Shown one piece after another: positions 44,918 to 55,914 of a stretch of 64,000 bases of DNA. Source of the stretch: Triatoma infestans (taxonomy: Eukaryota > Arthropoda > Insecta > Hemiptera > Reduviidae); contig JAAEAF010002804.1 in the NCBI GenBank assembly GCA_011037195.1, positions 1 to 64,000 on the forward strand, given 5' to 3'. How positions within the stretch are numbered: position 1 is the stretch's first letter; each line of letters opens with the position of its first letter. The translations under genes were made by a program, and so were the position numbers. The notes below the pieces were generated by a model. That model did no database searches. It was not told the DNA's origin and saw only the letters and a program-made list of their open reading frames with translations.

Positions 44918-45066
44918 AAAGGGATTAGCTCAGTGGTAGCGCGCTGGACTAGCAACGCGGACATCCCGAGTTCGTGTCCAGCTACTGTTGTTAGATTTTT
45001 TTTTCTTCCTAGGAGCCTCTTATAGCTCACTGTCTGGTGATGGACAGTGTTGTCTGTAACGAGAAA
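44918..45066 (+). mobile_element. tRNA-derived SINE, family S1, 3'-shortened
   Basis: Plus-strand copy: GGGATTAGCTCAGTGGTAGC, CTGGACTAGCAACGCGG, B box GAGTTCGTGTCC (one change), T-run and 'cttcctaggagcctctta', 'gtctggtgatggacagtgtt'. It lacks the LINE-like 3' part present at 38126. Confidence 0.8.
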
Positions 45067-45283
45067 AGGTTTTGAATAGCATGAGGGTTGGTCCCTCCTC
45101 ACAGACAGTAAATAAATATACTTCTTACAAGATTCACGATATGAAGTAACTTTGATAATGCGTATATTTAGAGGTGATGATTAATTGCCACTTTTTAGGT
45201 TATCTTCTTTGCTACTCATTATCCGATAGGATAATGGAATGGAGATACCTGGAAGAATTCTTAGGACGCACAAGCGAGTGAAG

Positions 45284-45325
45284 GGATTAAATTAGTGGTA
45301 ACGCACTGGATTAGCAACATGAAGA
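45284..45325 (+). mobile_element. Degenerate S1 SINE head
   Basis: 'gggattaaattagtggtaac' followed by 'gcactggattagcaac' matches the A box and anticodon arm of S1 with several changes; no B box remains. Confidence 0.5.
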
Positions 45326-45519
45326 GATAGGACAAAAAATATTCATGGGCTAATCTTCAATACATGAAACGGTATCATCAATTTCCTCAGTAATTTTAAG
45401 TTGATAATCTTAATTGCTTTGTTAATTACTATTGGGACTTGAAAATAAATTATAAGTAAACTGAGTTCATGACCAAGTAACAAAAGAGCTCACAAAATAA
45501 ATCGTGAGCAATTCAATTA
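45326..45519. other. Unassigned spacer
   Basis: AT-rich DNA between a SINE remnant and a LINE remnant. Nothing recognisable. Confidence 0.4.
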
Positions 45520-46070
45520 GATTAGTCCACGAGTTTAAGGACTTGGGTGCTATCCAACAAGTAGATGGGTGATCAAGTAAGGAGACGAACAGAAGAGCGC
45601 AGATCCGACATTGAGGAACGGTGATATACTAACGTTAGTTAAAGAGGTAATTTACAACACCATAGTTGAAAGTATAATGCTCTACGATAGTGAAACATCT
45701 CTTAGATGCTAAGAGAGAAAAACCTGCTGACGACAGATCATTTCTTATGAGGTTGGCCTGTAAATCAAGCTTAAAAAGTGTAAGAAATATAAATTTGAGA
45801 GAGGCTAAGGAGGTGAACACTGGACATCCTCCAGTGAATAAAGGAAACTGGAATGTTTTGGGCATACACTTAAAATGGATGCGACAAGAATCCCTAAACA
45901 AGTAATGTAATGGTTCCTAGAAAGAAGAAGGAAAAGGAGGCAGGCCAAAATTACGTGATTTAAGATAGGATAAGAGAATTATTGTGACAGGACATGGTCT
46001 TGCTAAGTAAAGAAGCTCTTCAGAGAGAGATATATGGAGGGAAAAAATAAAAAGTCTCGCTTAATAAAGT
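45520..46070 (+). pseudogene. Heavily decayed LINE 3' part
   Basis: Fragments across frames: EFKDLGAIQQ, NRRAQIRH, IYNTIVESIMLYDSET (the YGSET block), FGHTLKMDATRIPKQ and RPKLRDL, then REIWREKIKSLA. This is the same order as in the elements at 39998 and 41408 but with many stops. The 71-codon frame at 45690-45905 is part of it. Confidence 0.6.
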
Positions 46071-46968
46071 AATTGTAACTAGTAATTAAATTAAATAATT
46101 AGAAAATTAGATTACCAAAAAAAAGAAAGTTATTTAGAAATTAATCTACTAAATTTTAAAATTTATAAAAATTCTAAATTTTCATTATTCTTACTTTAAT
46201 ATTACGTATATATTTCTCTTTTTAGAATTACTTATTTGTACAACATCTGTGATCTTTCATTTGAATAGTATTGTTTATGTAATTTTATTACTATTTTTAT
46301 TACAATATTTAGAGATATTAGCCTAGGAAAACCACTATGGTCTGCAAGAAATAAATTAAAAGTAAGAAATAATAATGCTATAACCACAATTACTTATAAG
46401 ACTTGCAAAATATGTAATAACATGGAAGAGAAAATTAAAACGTTCTCGATGATAATTTAGCGTGGTAGTGAAAGGAGAGAGAGAGAGACCCTCCCCTCCC
46501 CTGTCACCCCTGTCAACAATATAATTACACAAAACATAACCAGCGTGAAATAAAGCTTTCTTTACACTATATAATAATGACCCATATTATATTAGAAATG
46601 GAATGATCATCTGTTATTTATGCATCATTACTAAAGATGGTAGGGATGTAAGTCATAAAACTAATGATATGATGTGTTCATATTTATTACAAACATTATT
46701 CAATACTTGTGAAAGTTATTATAAAAAAAATCTTTCACAATATTACTTCGATGTTTTTTTTTTTGTTTTGTTTTGTTAACGTAGGTCTTGTTATTGTATA
46801 TATTATGATTATAAATACTTCCAAGGACTTTCAAGTCTGTGGGACTTAATTGAATTCTATAGATTGGAAACTGTGGTTAAATGAAGGACAGACAGTTTCT
46901 TCATAATAAGAGAGAAGGCAGGTATGTACGTTTTCTCAGTATAGTTTAACCTTAATTTAAAATTATTA
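46071..46968. other. AT-rich spacer with a possible knuckle remnant
   Basis: Near 46385-46440 a frame reads YKTCKICNNMEEKIKTFSMI, which looks like a LINE CxxC knuckle without its distal Cys. A GA tract is at 46474-46489. Otherwise no feature is seen. Confidence 0.4.
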
Positions 46969-47053
46969 TAATCGTGTCAAATTTTGCGATATTCAGTTTT
47001 CACCGTAAATACGTACACATATTGAGGTACCCTGAGTCCCAAAAAGTAGTATA

Positions 47054-48385
47054 CAGGGTGTCCCAAGGTATATAGATAACGACTCTTTATCGGAAACTAA
47101 GATCGGTAGAAAAAAATACTAAAAAAATACGTGTCCCCGTAGTTTTTTGTTAGAAATCCAAATTTAATTTGCAACTTTGTTTTTGGTGCTTCCAGAAGCG
47201 AGATACAGCCACCAACTTCATTTTTCAAATGGGGAGGTGTGGTTTTTATTTAAGAAATAGATTTCTCTATTGTTTGTAAGAAAAATTTACTTGAACGTTT
47301 TTTTTTCTGTGAGCGGTATTTTACAAGTTATGAATGAAAACATGATTCTTATAAGAAATTTCAAAATGATAATAATAACGGTTTTTTTAATTGAATAAGA
47401 AGAAAAGTACTATTTTATTATAAATTTTACTTCTCATTAATTACGGAACTTGCTCGAACTGGCCTGCACTAGTAGAGATGTACCAAATTGTAGCTTATAG
47501 TTGGCTTATTGGCCAGGAACTATCCAAGAAAACACTAAATAATTTTTAAGTGTTTTTTATTTGAAACCCGACGTTTTGGCAAACATTGTTTACATTCTTC
47601 AGGGGCTATCTTAGATGAAAGAAGTTTGAAAGTCTTGTCAGAACATGTTTGATTATATCTGTAGTTATCTACTTACGATAACTACAGACGTAATTAAATT
47701 AATAAATTAGTTAACTACAGACATAATCAAACATGTTGTAACAAGACTTCCAAACTTCTCTCACTCTAAGATAGCCCCTGAAGAAGATAAACAATGTTTG
47801 CCGAAACGTCGGGTTTCAAATAAAAAACATTTAAAAATTATTTGGTGTTTTCTTGGATACTTCCTGACCGATAAGCCAACTAATAGATACATCTGATTAT
47901 TAGAGATGTATTTGTTTGGCCGTAAGGTACAATTGGCAGGAAAGAGCATGTGTATGCATCTCTAATGGTGGTGGCCAGTTTGAGCAAGATCTGTAGTTAA
48001 TGAGGAGTAAAATTTATAAGAAAATAGTATTTTTCTTCTTATTCAATCAAAAAACCATTATAATATCATTTTGAAATTTCTTATAAGAATATAAGAATCA
48101 TGCTTTCATTCATAACCTGTAAAATATTGCTCACAGGAAAAAACAGTTCAAGTAAATTTTTCTTACAAAAAATAGAGGAATCTATTTCTTAAATAAAAAC
48201 CACACCTTCCCATTTGAAAAAATGAAGTTGGTGCCTGTATCTTGCTTCTGCAAGCACCAAAACAAATTTGCAAATTTAATTTGGATTTCTAACAAAAAAC
48301 TACGGAGACACGTATTTTTTAGTTTTTTTCTAGCTATCTTAGTTTCCGATAAAAAGTCGTTATCCATATACCTTGGGACACCCTG
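47054..48385. mobile_element. Long foldback element with CAGGGTG termini and TA target
   Basis: CAGGGTGTCCCAAGG at the left and CCTTGGGACACCCTG at the right are exact inverted termini, flanked by TA. The arms are about 430 bp (47054-47480 and 47930-48385) and strongly complementary, including 'aaatccaaatttaatttg', 'gaagttggtg' and 'cataacctgtaaaatat'. The centre contains a separate inserted inverted-repeat element with a 10-bp TSD; without it the element would be about 0.9 kb and almost a perfect palindrome. No transposase is encoded. TA duplication fits Tc1/mariner-type transposition. Confidence 0.75.
47483..47900. mobile_element. Nested inverted-repeat element with hammerhead-like arms (E4)
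   Basis: TAGAGATGTA at 47473-47482 and 47901-47910 flanks the element. The arms (47490-47665 and 47715-47890) are inverted copies. The right arm reads CCC, CTGAAGA, an AAAC-AAT-GTTT helix, GCC, GAAAC, GTC, GGG: a hammerhead-like core with CCC/GGG as stem I. The left arm has the same order with GAAA changed to AAAA. The centre has the further palindrome 'taactacag...ctgtagtta'. No open frame of interest. Confidence 0.65.
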
Positions 48386-48510
48386 TATATGATATGCGTA
48401 ATGAGTGTGTGTGCAAACTTGATATTCCGTTTAGGTATCACTATCAGTAAGTTGTCTTGTCAAAGTGCCTCACCCGGAATTCCTCACATTATCCTGCAGA
48501 AATGGGTGTG

Positions 48511-48840
48511 ACAGTGACAAATAGAAAAAAATCCCAGTTACAGAATATAGATTGGGAAATTATTGACAGTATGAAAATGGAATTGAGCCGGTCATTTGAG
48601 AGAACCAATGATAGACGTAAAAGATAATAGAATGGAACCTATTGGAACGGAAAAGAAAACGAGGAAGATCTGTCAGCAGATGGAAATATGAATTTAAGAA
48701 TATTTGCAGTAATGAAGTGACACTCTGATCGGATCGGTCAGAGTGGAGACAAGATGAAAGAAATGTAAAAGAGTAGCAAGGATTATGTAAAGAGTGACAA
48801 TGTCAAACAAGGTATGAATTACCAAAATCATAAGGTTTTA
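48511..48840 (+). pseudogene. Decayed LINE C-terminal fragment
   Basis: Across frames: LERKRKRGRSVSRWKYEFK (the RGRPxxRWxD block) and DRSEWRQDER followed by KE.QGLCKE, comparable with 'R..W..L.EAY' at the end of several LINE ORFs. Many stops; assignment is tentative. Confidence 0.45.
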
Positions 48841-49878
48841 TAAATAATAAAATAATTATTAAATTGAACTGTACCTTTGCCTCAGCATTAGAGCTTAGCT
48901 GTAGATACATTAGTTAATTGAAATGAGAGTTTTGTATTTTTATTCAAGTATAAACTTGTATTCTATATACCAACTAATGGCAATAAATATACCTACATTA
49001 ATACGTTCAAAAGGATAATTAAAGTAGGCTAATTAATAAAGGAATTAATTTAAATAAAAAGCTGAAAAAATTTTATTAATTACAGAATTTAGATTCTATA
49101 TACTTTATTTAATGCATTATTTTAATATCAATTAGGTAATTTTGTTAAAGTGTCTGGAATTTTAAAGTTGGTTTTAATAATTTTGTCCTACTGCACAGTA
49201 TTTTTGTAGTTTTCATAACATTTAGTCATTAATTTAGTAATATAACACAGATCAGAAGAAATAATATCCCCATCTAGCGGCATTTTTGGCAAGTAGCATC
49301 AGGGAAGGTTACCTTTTTATATTTTGTTAGTGTAGGCATGTATACGTCATAAACAATAAATATTCAATGTAAGTGTTTTAACGTACATTATCATTGTATC
49401 ACTTCATACAATTCTCCTACAACACTTCAATAGTAATTGCGTTAGAAAAATGGGAAAAAGACCTTTTCAAGATAGTTTTGAAAATTGACTTTCATACTTC
49501 CAACTTCTTGAAATACAAATTTTCTTTGTTTTTTTTTTTTTCAAATAACTTTTAATTCAATACTTAGAACTATACTTGAAGACATATCAAACAAATGTGA
49601 AAATCAGATATGACCATCATTGGTCCAACAGTTGGTGCAAGGTCAACCAACTCTCAGTGAAGATTGAAAGGAATGGGTAGCGGAGAATCGATTTGCTGCT
49701 AATAGCATTAGGGTGTAATTGAAGCTTCCGATAGGGGATTGATTGTAATGTGTTTTTTGGGAGAGGATATGTGTAAATGGAATGGTTGACCTCAACTTGA
49801 ATATATAATATAAAAAGCTCGGATGATCTTGAATTGAAAAGTTTTAATTAATTTAATTTAATTTTAATTTATTTTTGT
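48841..49878. other. AT-rich spacer
   Basis: No gene or element recognised. A short GC-richer stretch ('ccatctagcggcatttttgg') lies at 49272-49291. Confidence 0.5.
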
Positions 49879-51045
49879 ACTTTCTCTTTCCTAAAATAAT
49901 AAGAGGAAGTATTTCAATCGTGCCAGATTTTCGAAATGGAGTTTTCACCGGAAATACACGTTTTGAGGACCCCTGAGTCCAAGAAAAGTGTAGTTTCTTT
50001 TTTAATTGGTCTGCTTATGTGTGTGTCTATGTTTGAACAGAATATCTAAAAAACAAAAAGTCCCAGTAAGCTCAAACATGGTACTCCGTTTAGGTATCAC
50101 CATGAGAATCGAAAGTAAGTTATCCAGCAAAATTCCTCAAAAGAAACCGGAAGTACCACATTACTCAATTTTTTTATTTTTTTTTCAATTTTTGTTGATT
50201 TTCTCAAAAACGGCTCTAATTATTTTCTTTAATCTACGTATATCTGCTAACTAGTTCAAAGAGTTAACATATTTGAAACATTTCTCGGGGAAAAATTATT
50301 TAAAGACACTTTTAGGGGAATGGTGGGGTTATAGTTACTTCTAAAGTGCTATTTCAGTATATTACACAATTCTATCATCTAAATAATATTAATTAAAAAT
50401 AAATATGTTGTCAAAATCTCCGAGTTTGTAGAAATTCGGATGACCGGAAGTGCGTTTTTATTGAAAGTAGTTTTCAATTTTCTCCTATTTTCTCTAAAAC
50501 GGCTCCAACAATTTTCTTTAAACTTTAAATATTAATTATACATATAAAATATTAATATTAATCAAAAATTTGCAACATTACTACGGGAATATTCATTTAA
50601 GGGTGTGAGGGGTGGGATTATGTTTTCCTCTAATGTGCTATTTCTGTTCAAAAATGTGTTATATAATTCTGTCAACTAAATAATATTAATTAGAATTATA
50701 TAAGTTGCTGAAATGTTATTGGTGTGATGTGTTGTTGTAGTAGTGTAGTAGTAGTAGCTCGTGGCGTGAGCGGTTTAGTAAAGGGCTTATGTGTATGTTC
50801 AAAGAGAAGAGAAGTAATAAGAATAATTAAGAAAACACTGGTAGATTAAATTAAATATATTATCTTTAAAGATATTTAAATATTTTTCAATAACACAGTA
50901 ATATTCTTATTAATATACTGAAACTAGTTAGAATAAACTCTTATGTTTTAACTTATTACTGGCACTGATGCTAAGAGAGCGAAAGACAGTATTCTAGTTA
51001 GATGTCTATTTCAGACTTAGTACTTTCCCCTTGTGTGAATGTTTA

Positions 51046-51126
51046 GTATGAATGTATTTATTAGCGTGAATATATTTATTGGCGTGAATGTATCTATTGG
51101 CGTGAATGAATTTATTAGCGAGAATG
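51046..51126 (+). repeat. Short tandem array, about 21-bp unit
   Basis: Four imperfect units of 'gtatttattagcgtgaat' type follow each other (51050-51126). It is not seen in the repeat X copy at 14.8-15.5 kb. Confidence 0.75.
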
Positions 51127-51535
51127 TTAAGAATGTATGTTCAGTTTAGGTTTTTAACAGGGGTTGAAAGAAATTGTATAAAAGTATTTCACCCCCATTA
51201 GGTTTAGATCACTTTAGAATTAATTCATTCAGGGTGTGCAGGAACATTTTTAAAAGTACTGCACGCCCCCGATATTTTGTATAGTAAAATAGCCTCCTTA
51301 GAAAAAATATACAATCAGAAGCTACTGATATAAGTAAAATGTAGTAAGAAATAACTCAATAACCTATTATAATGTAGTACATAGAACAAAAGATACTTTA
51401 GTTTTGCACACTTGATAGTGAAATAAAGTTCTAATAGGATAAGGAATGGCACGAAACAACATTCCACACTCCTCCTCGTCGACTAGATCGATGAATTAAG
51501 AGGGGATGTGTGGGGGAAAAAAATATTTGACAACC

Positions 51536-51672
51536 TGTGCCGAGCAAGGTTTTCTGAGTGGATGGCATCTAGGATAACATGTGCCATCCCGGCTCGCGTG
51601 GACCCGGTTCGAGAAAGAAAATTAACTGAGAAGCGCTAATGACCGCAGTTGTCGATGCGCTTTAAAAAAAAA
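51536..51672 (+). mobile_element. Candidate short SINE-like element
   Basis: A GC-richer block with a B box-like GGTTCGAG at 51605-51612, a terminal 'gcgctaatgaccgcag...gatgcgc' hairpin and an A-run at 51664-51672. The A box is not convincing. It sits between the two repeat X segments. Confidence 0.4.
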
Positions 51673-51850
51673 TACGCAATAATATGCTTATTAATATACT
51701 GAAACTAGTTAGAATAAAGTCTTATGTTTTAACTTATGACTGGCACTGATAGTGAAAGACAGTATTCTAGTTGGATGTCTATTTCAGACTGTACTTCCTT
51801 GAAAGCAGAATATAGACTACCCTGAAAGAATGCCTTCTTTTGTTAGTCCA

Positions 51851-52069
51851 AACCTTTCCCTGTGAGAAGGGGTGAAAAGACAAAGCTACCAAAGTTCTGT
51901 GAACTCTAAAAGACAAAGCTAAACCAAATTCAATGAACTCTTCTGTCATGGTGGTCTTCTACCTGAATAGTCTCTTTGGCCAGCGAATGTTTAGATTTTC
52001 TTCATAATTTCAAATAAATTATATTTTTATATTTCTGGCATCCATCACATTGCCAGATGGCAATGCGTT
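51851..52069. other. Unassigned end of the insertion in TH1
   Basis: Contains a direct duplication of 'gaactct...aaagacaaagct' (51880-51930). It may be the end of repeat X. Confidence 0.4.
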
Positions 52070-52204
52070 TTTCGGAAGTGCGAATACGTTTTTCAGTTTT
52101 TTTTTTTTTGTGATTTTTTTTTCATAAATAAGAATTGTAAATTTGAAGAAAATTTGCCATTTCGCAGTAAGAGAAAGTCGTGTGAGTGATTCTCACCATT
52201 TTTT

Positions 52205-53106
52205 ACTTTCTCTTACTCCTAGTAAGAGGAAGTATTGTAATCGTGTCAAATTTTCGATATCGAGTTATCACCGGAAATATCCGTTTTGAGGTCCCCTGAG
52301 TCCAAAAAAGTGGTTTTTACCAAATGGTCTGTGTGTGTGTGTATGTATGTACCACGTTATCTGTCAAAATTCCTCAACCGGAAGTACCACTTTACTAGTT
52401 GGATTTTTTACTTTTTTGCGATTTTCTCAAAAATGGCTCCGACGATTTTCTTTAAACTTGCAATATCAACCACATATTCAAAGAGCTACAACTTTTATTT
52501 GAAACATTTCTCCGGGAAAATGCAATGAAGGACCTTTTGGGGGAGGAGTGGGGTTAGGTTTCCATCTAAAGTGCTATTCAGTTTATTAGACAATTCTGTC
52601 ATCTAAATAATGTTAATTAGAATTATATGTTGTTGAAATTCGGAGTTTGAAAAAAATTGGATAACCGGAAGTGCGTTTACTTTACCACTTTTTTTAAATG
52701 ATTTATTCTCTTTTTCGCAATTTTCTCAAAAATGGCTTCGACGATTTTTTTTGAAACTTCATATATAAATTAAACATGCATAGATCTACATCTTTTATTT
52801 AAAACATTTCTTTGGGAAAATTCTTTTAAGGGCACTTTTGAGGGAGGGGTGGGGTTATGTTTTTCTCTAAAGTGCTATCATAGTTGATTATACAATTCTA
52901 TCATCCAAACATAATTAATTAGAAATAAATAGATGGCTGAAATTCAGTTTCAAGAAAATTAGTAAACCGGAAGGGCGCTTTTACTGAACAGTTTTTTCAG
53001 TTTTCGACGAATTTCATTCAAATTTGGTACACAAACTATGAAATTTGTCAATTATAATTTTGAGAACTGGAGTAAGAGAAAGTTGTGTGAGTGTTTCACA
53101 CTAGAT
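52205..53106 (+). mobile_element. TH1 repeat, near full-length copy
   Basis: Intact 5' hairpin, GT tract 52329-52342, then a deletion that removes 'gaacagcatag...ggatctgac' so that the sequence jumps to 'taccacgttatctgtcaaaa'. Two modules with ACCGGAAGT sites and an intact 3' end at 53106 (one change, CTAGA for CCAGA). Confidence 0.9.
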
Positions 53107-53214
53107 TTTTTTTTTTTTTGTTATACGTGAGAGTTAGCTTTTTGTGTTCATACCGGGAAGGTAGTTTCCTTTCGTGCCTAATTAGTTTCGCTCTTCTCAT
53201 TAATATTATATACA

Positions 53215-53680
53215 TAATAGACTCGTTAAGTAATTTTAATCGCAGAAGGTTGATATTCTATTTAGGTACAATATACATCTGAGACGAATGTTTTGGTGAA
53301 AACCGGAAGTTCCACTTTACTTTTGCGATTTCTTTTTCGAAAACTACTAAAACAATTTTCTGGAAACTTGGAATACAGACGCACAGATAAAAAGGTATAA
53401 TTTTTATTTCAAACATTATTCCGAACAAACAATTAACCTGAAAAACTGTCAGTTAGGTTATTTGTCGCTACAACTTTATTTGTTATCATAGAGAGCGCTG
53501 CCACAAAAGCCAAGTCAAATACTCGTTATATATATATATATATATATATATATAACCTGTACCATTGTTTTTTATGCCAAGCCAATTAAATGTTTGTAAT
53601 AATTTAAAAAAAAAATTGATCTATTAATTGTTTATTAATGGCAATAAGAGAAAGGCGTATGAGTGTTTCTCATCAGATTT
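53215..53680 (+). mobile_element. Diverged TH1 subfamily copy
   Basis: Shows 'ggttgatattctatttagg', 'aaaaccggaagttcc', an inserted (TA)n tract at 53526-53554 and the variant 3' end 'aggcgtatgagtgtttctcatcaga'. The 3' end abuts the next TH1 copy. Confidence 0.65.
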
Positions 53681-53684
53681 CTTT

Positions 53685-54630
53685 ACTTTCTCTTACCCCT
53701 TAGTAAGAGGAAGTATTGTAATCGTGTCAAATTTTCGATATCGAGTTTTCACCGGAAATATCCGTTTTGAGGTCCCCTGAGTCCAAAAAAAGTGGTTTTT
53801 AGCAAAAGATATGTGTGTGTGTGAACAGCATAGCTCAAAAACGAAAAATCGTAGAATGTTGAAACTTGATATTCCATTTAGGTATCACCATGGGATCTGA
53901 CAGTGCGTTATCTGACAAAATTCCTCAACCGGAAGTACCACTTTACTAGTTTGTTTTTTTTTTACGTTTTTACAATTTTCTCAAAAATACCTCCGACGAT
54001 TTTCTATAAACTTTGTGTATTAACTATACCAACAAAGAACGACAAATTTTATTTGAAACATTTCTTTGGGAAAATTCATTTAAGGGCACTTCTGGGGGAG
54101 AGGTGGGGTTAGGTTTTTATCTAAAGTGCTATTTCAGTGTGTTAGACAATTCTGTCATTTAAATAATATTAATTAGAATTAAATATGTTGTCGACATTCC
54201 GAGTTTGGAAAAAAAATCGGATGACCGGAAGTGCGTTTTTTTGGTTTGTTTTTTTTTACCACTGTACTAAATAATTTTTTCACTTTTTTGCGATTTTCTC
54301 AAAAATGGCTACAAGGATATTTTTGAAACATCATATATAAACTACACATTCAAAGATCTACAACTTTGATTTAAAACATTTCTCTGGGAAAATTCAATTA
54401 ACTGCTATCCATAGTTGATTATACAGTTCTATCATCCAAACAAAATTAATTAGAAATAAATAGCTGGCCAAAATTCTGAGTTTCAAGAAAATTAGTAAAC
54501 CGGAAGTGTGCTTTTACTGGACAGTTTTCGACGAATTTCATTAAATTTGGTACACAAACTATAAAATTTTGTGAATTATAATTTTGAGAATTGGAGTAAG
54601 AGAAAGTTGTGTGAGTGTTTCACACCAGAT
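53685..54630 (+). mobile_element. TH1 repeat, full-length copy
   Basis: Starts 4 bases after the previous copy's terminus. The hairpin has a slightly changed loop (CTCTTACCCCTTAGTAAGAG), followed by a GT tract 53812-53821, 'caccatgggatctgac', two modules and the canonical GTGTGAGTGTTTCACACCAGA end. Tandem head-to-tail arrangement with the older copy. Confidence 0.9.
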
Positions 54631-55285
54631 TTTGTTTTGTTTTTTAAATACAAAAGAAGATCACGTCAAATAACAAACTCATCGTTGCAAATAAAAGTGT
54701 AAACAAACTTTTAATTATAGTTGGTTTTATTTATAAAAATTGTTTACGTCATACATGTATAATTCATACTAATTGTCCGTAACATCTTACACTTTAAAAG
54801 ATTTTATGACTGAAATAAAAAAAACTCATGTGTCGAAAAATAAACAATGGCTGCAAGGGGGAAAAAAAATGATCGGCATTTTTGTTTATGTGCTTTGGAG
54901 CCTCTATTGAAATAAAAAAGAAAGAATTTACTATTTCATTAGTACTCGGCGCGGCTCTATACGAATGTGAAATCTAGACAAATTCGGGAAAGTTAAAGCA
55001 AAGATTGCTTGCAATAACTTCCGGAAATTGAGTTTAGGGTGTTTAGTGGAAGAAGCAGATTGAAATAGATTTTATATTTTAAAATAAACTAAAATAAATT
55101 CAGTTTTAAAAGAAGAAAGGTACATTGGCTGTAAAAAAAGGTAAAACACAGGTACAAGACACCGTTACAAGAGAGGTCAAGAAACTTAGTCAGCAATATC
55201 TTTTAACCCCTTCTAGAAATGAAAGGGCTACCAAGAAAAGTATTTCTTTCACCAGTCTAAATTCGACATTCAACCAGAACATTTG
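54631..55285. other. AT-rich spacer
   Basis: A 68-codon frame at 55125-55331 shows no recognisable motif. No element identified before repeat X. Confidence 0.5.
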
Positions 55286-55552
55286 TCTCAGAAGTCGCAT
55301 TCTTAACTTCAGTGCCAGTTATAAGTTTTAGCTTTTAATCTAGTCTGAATAATTGTTTCATATATAATATAAGCATATTATTATGATATTGAAAGTTACT
55401 TAATTCATTTAAAATTTAATATAATAATTTTAATCTAGATGTGTCTTCTTACTTATTTCTTAATATTTCTCTTCGCTTTTAAACATACATACACACAAGC
55501 CCTTTTGCAAAACTGCTCGTGCTACAACCAATCACATTTCAGGTGTTTTTAG
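55286..55552 (-). repeat. Repeat X, inverted and shortened
   Basis: The minus strand reads TGAAATGTGATTGGTTG at 55552, then 'aaaagggcttgtgtgtatg', 'aaaagcgaagagaaatatta' and ends near 'aaaacttataactggcactg'. It lacks the SINE. Confidence 0.6.
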
Positions 55553-55914
55553 TTACTGAGAGTACCAAAACGTAGAAATGCGATGACGAATTTGCCTTGA
55601 AACAAATCTTTTTCGCAGCATCGAAATATAGATCCTCCAATGGTTTGACCACCTAATGAGGACGGAAACGAATAGATGGCCTAAACGAACCATAGACTAC
55701 ACACCGGAAGAATTATGGAATTCAATGTTATGACGGCCCCAATGTAACCACTGTCTTATTATCTCGTTTGATGAAAAGTTCTATGCCAATAAAAACAAAA
55801 ATTTAAACTTTGAAATTTCACAAAAAAAAAAAAATATTAATAATAAATGAAAATTAGTAAGGAGAAATTATTGACCTTAACACTACTTGAAATTATAATC
55901 ACAAGCATATATGT
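55553..55914. other. Unassigned spacer
   Basis: Contains 'ttatgacggccccaatgtaa' and an A-run at 55819-55832; no feature identified. Confidence 0.4.

Larger units (their letters stand above)
46969..48510 (+). mobile_element. TH1 repeat, 5' part, split by a foldback element
   Basis: 'atcgtgtcaaattttgcgat', 'cagttttcaccgtaaatac' and 'gaggtaccctgagtccc' run to 47051, then the foldback element. TH1 resumes at 48388 with a GT tract, 'aaacttgatattccgttt', 'aggtatcac' and 'cctcacccggaattcc', and fades by about 48510. The 5' hairpin and 3' half are absent. Confidence 0.7.
50708..51850 (+). repeat. Repeat X, longer copy with internal duplication
   Basis: Starts TGAAATGTTATTGGTGTG, with 'aaagggcttatgtgtatg', 'aaagagaagagaagtaataa' and 'cttattactggcactgatg'. 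The block 'ttattaatatactgaaact...ctggcactgat...gtctatttcagact' is present at 50900-51035 and again at 51676-51810, so a part is directly repeated about 780 bp apart. It holds the uninterrupted site where the S2 SINE sits in the 14.8-15.5 kb copy. Confidence 0.6.
49879..52190 (+). mobile_element. TH1 repeat, older subfamily, split by repeat X
   Basis: The 5' part runs 49879-50707 with a degenerate hairpin, GT tract (50016-50026), 'gtatcaccatgagaatc' and two modules. The 3' part lies at 52070-52190 ('cggaagtgcgaatacg', 'ccatttcgcagtaagagaaa', 'gtcgtgtgagtgattctcac'). The 1.36 kb between belongs to repeat X and other insertions. The 3' variant agrees with the copy ending at 17762. Confidence 0.7.
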
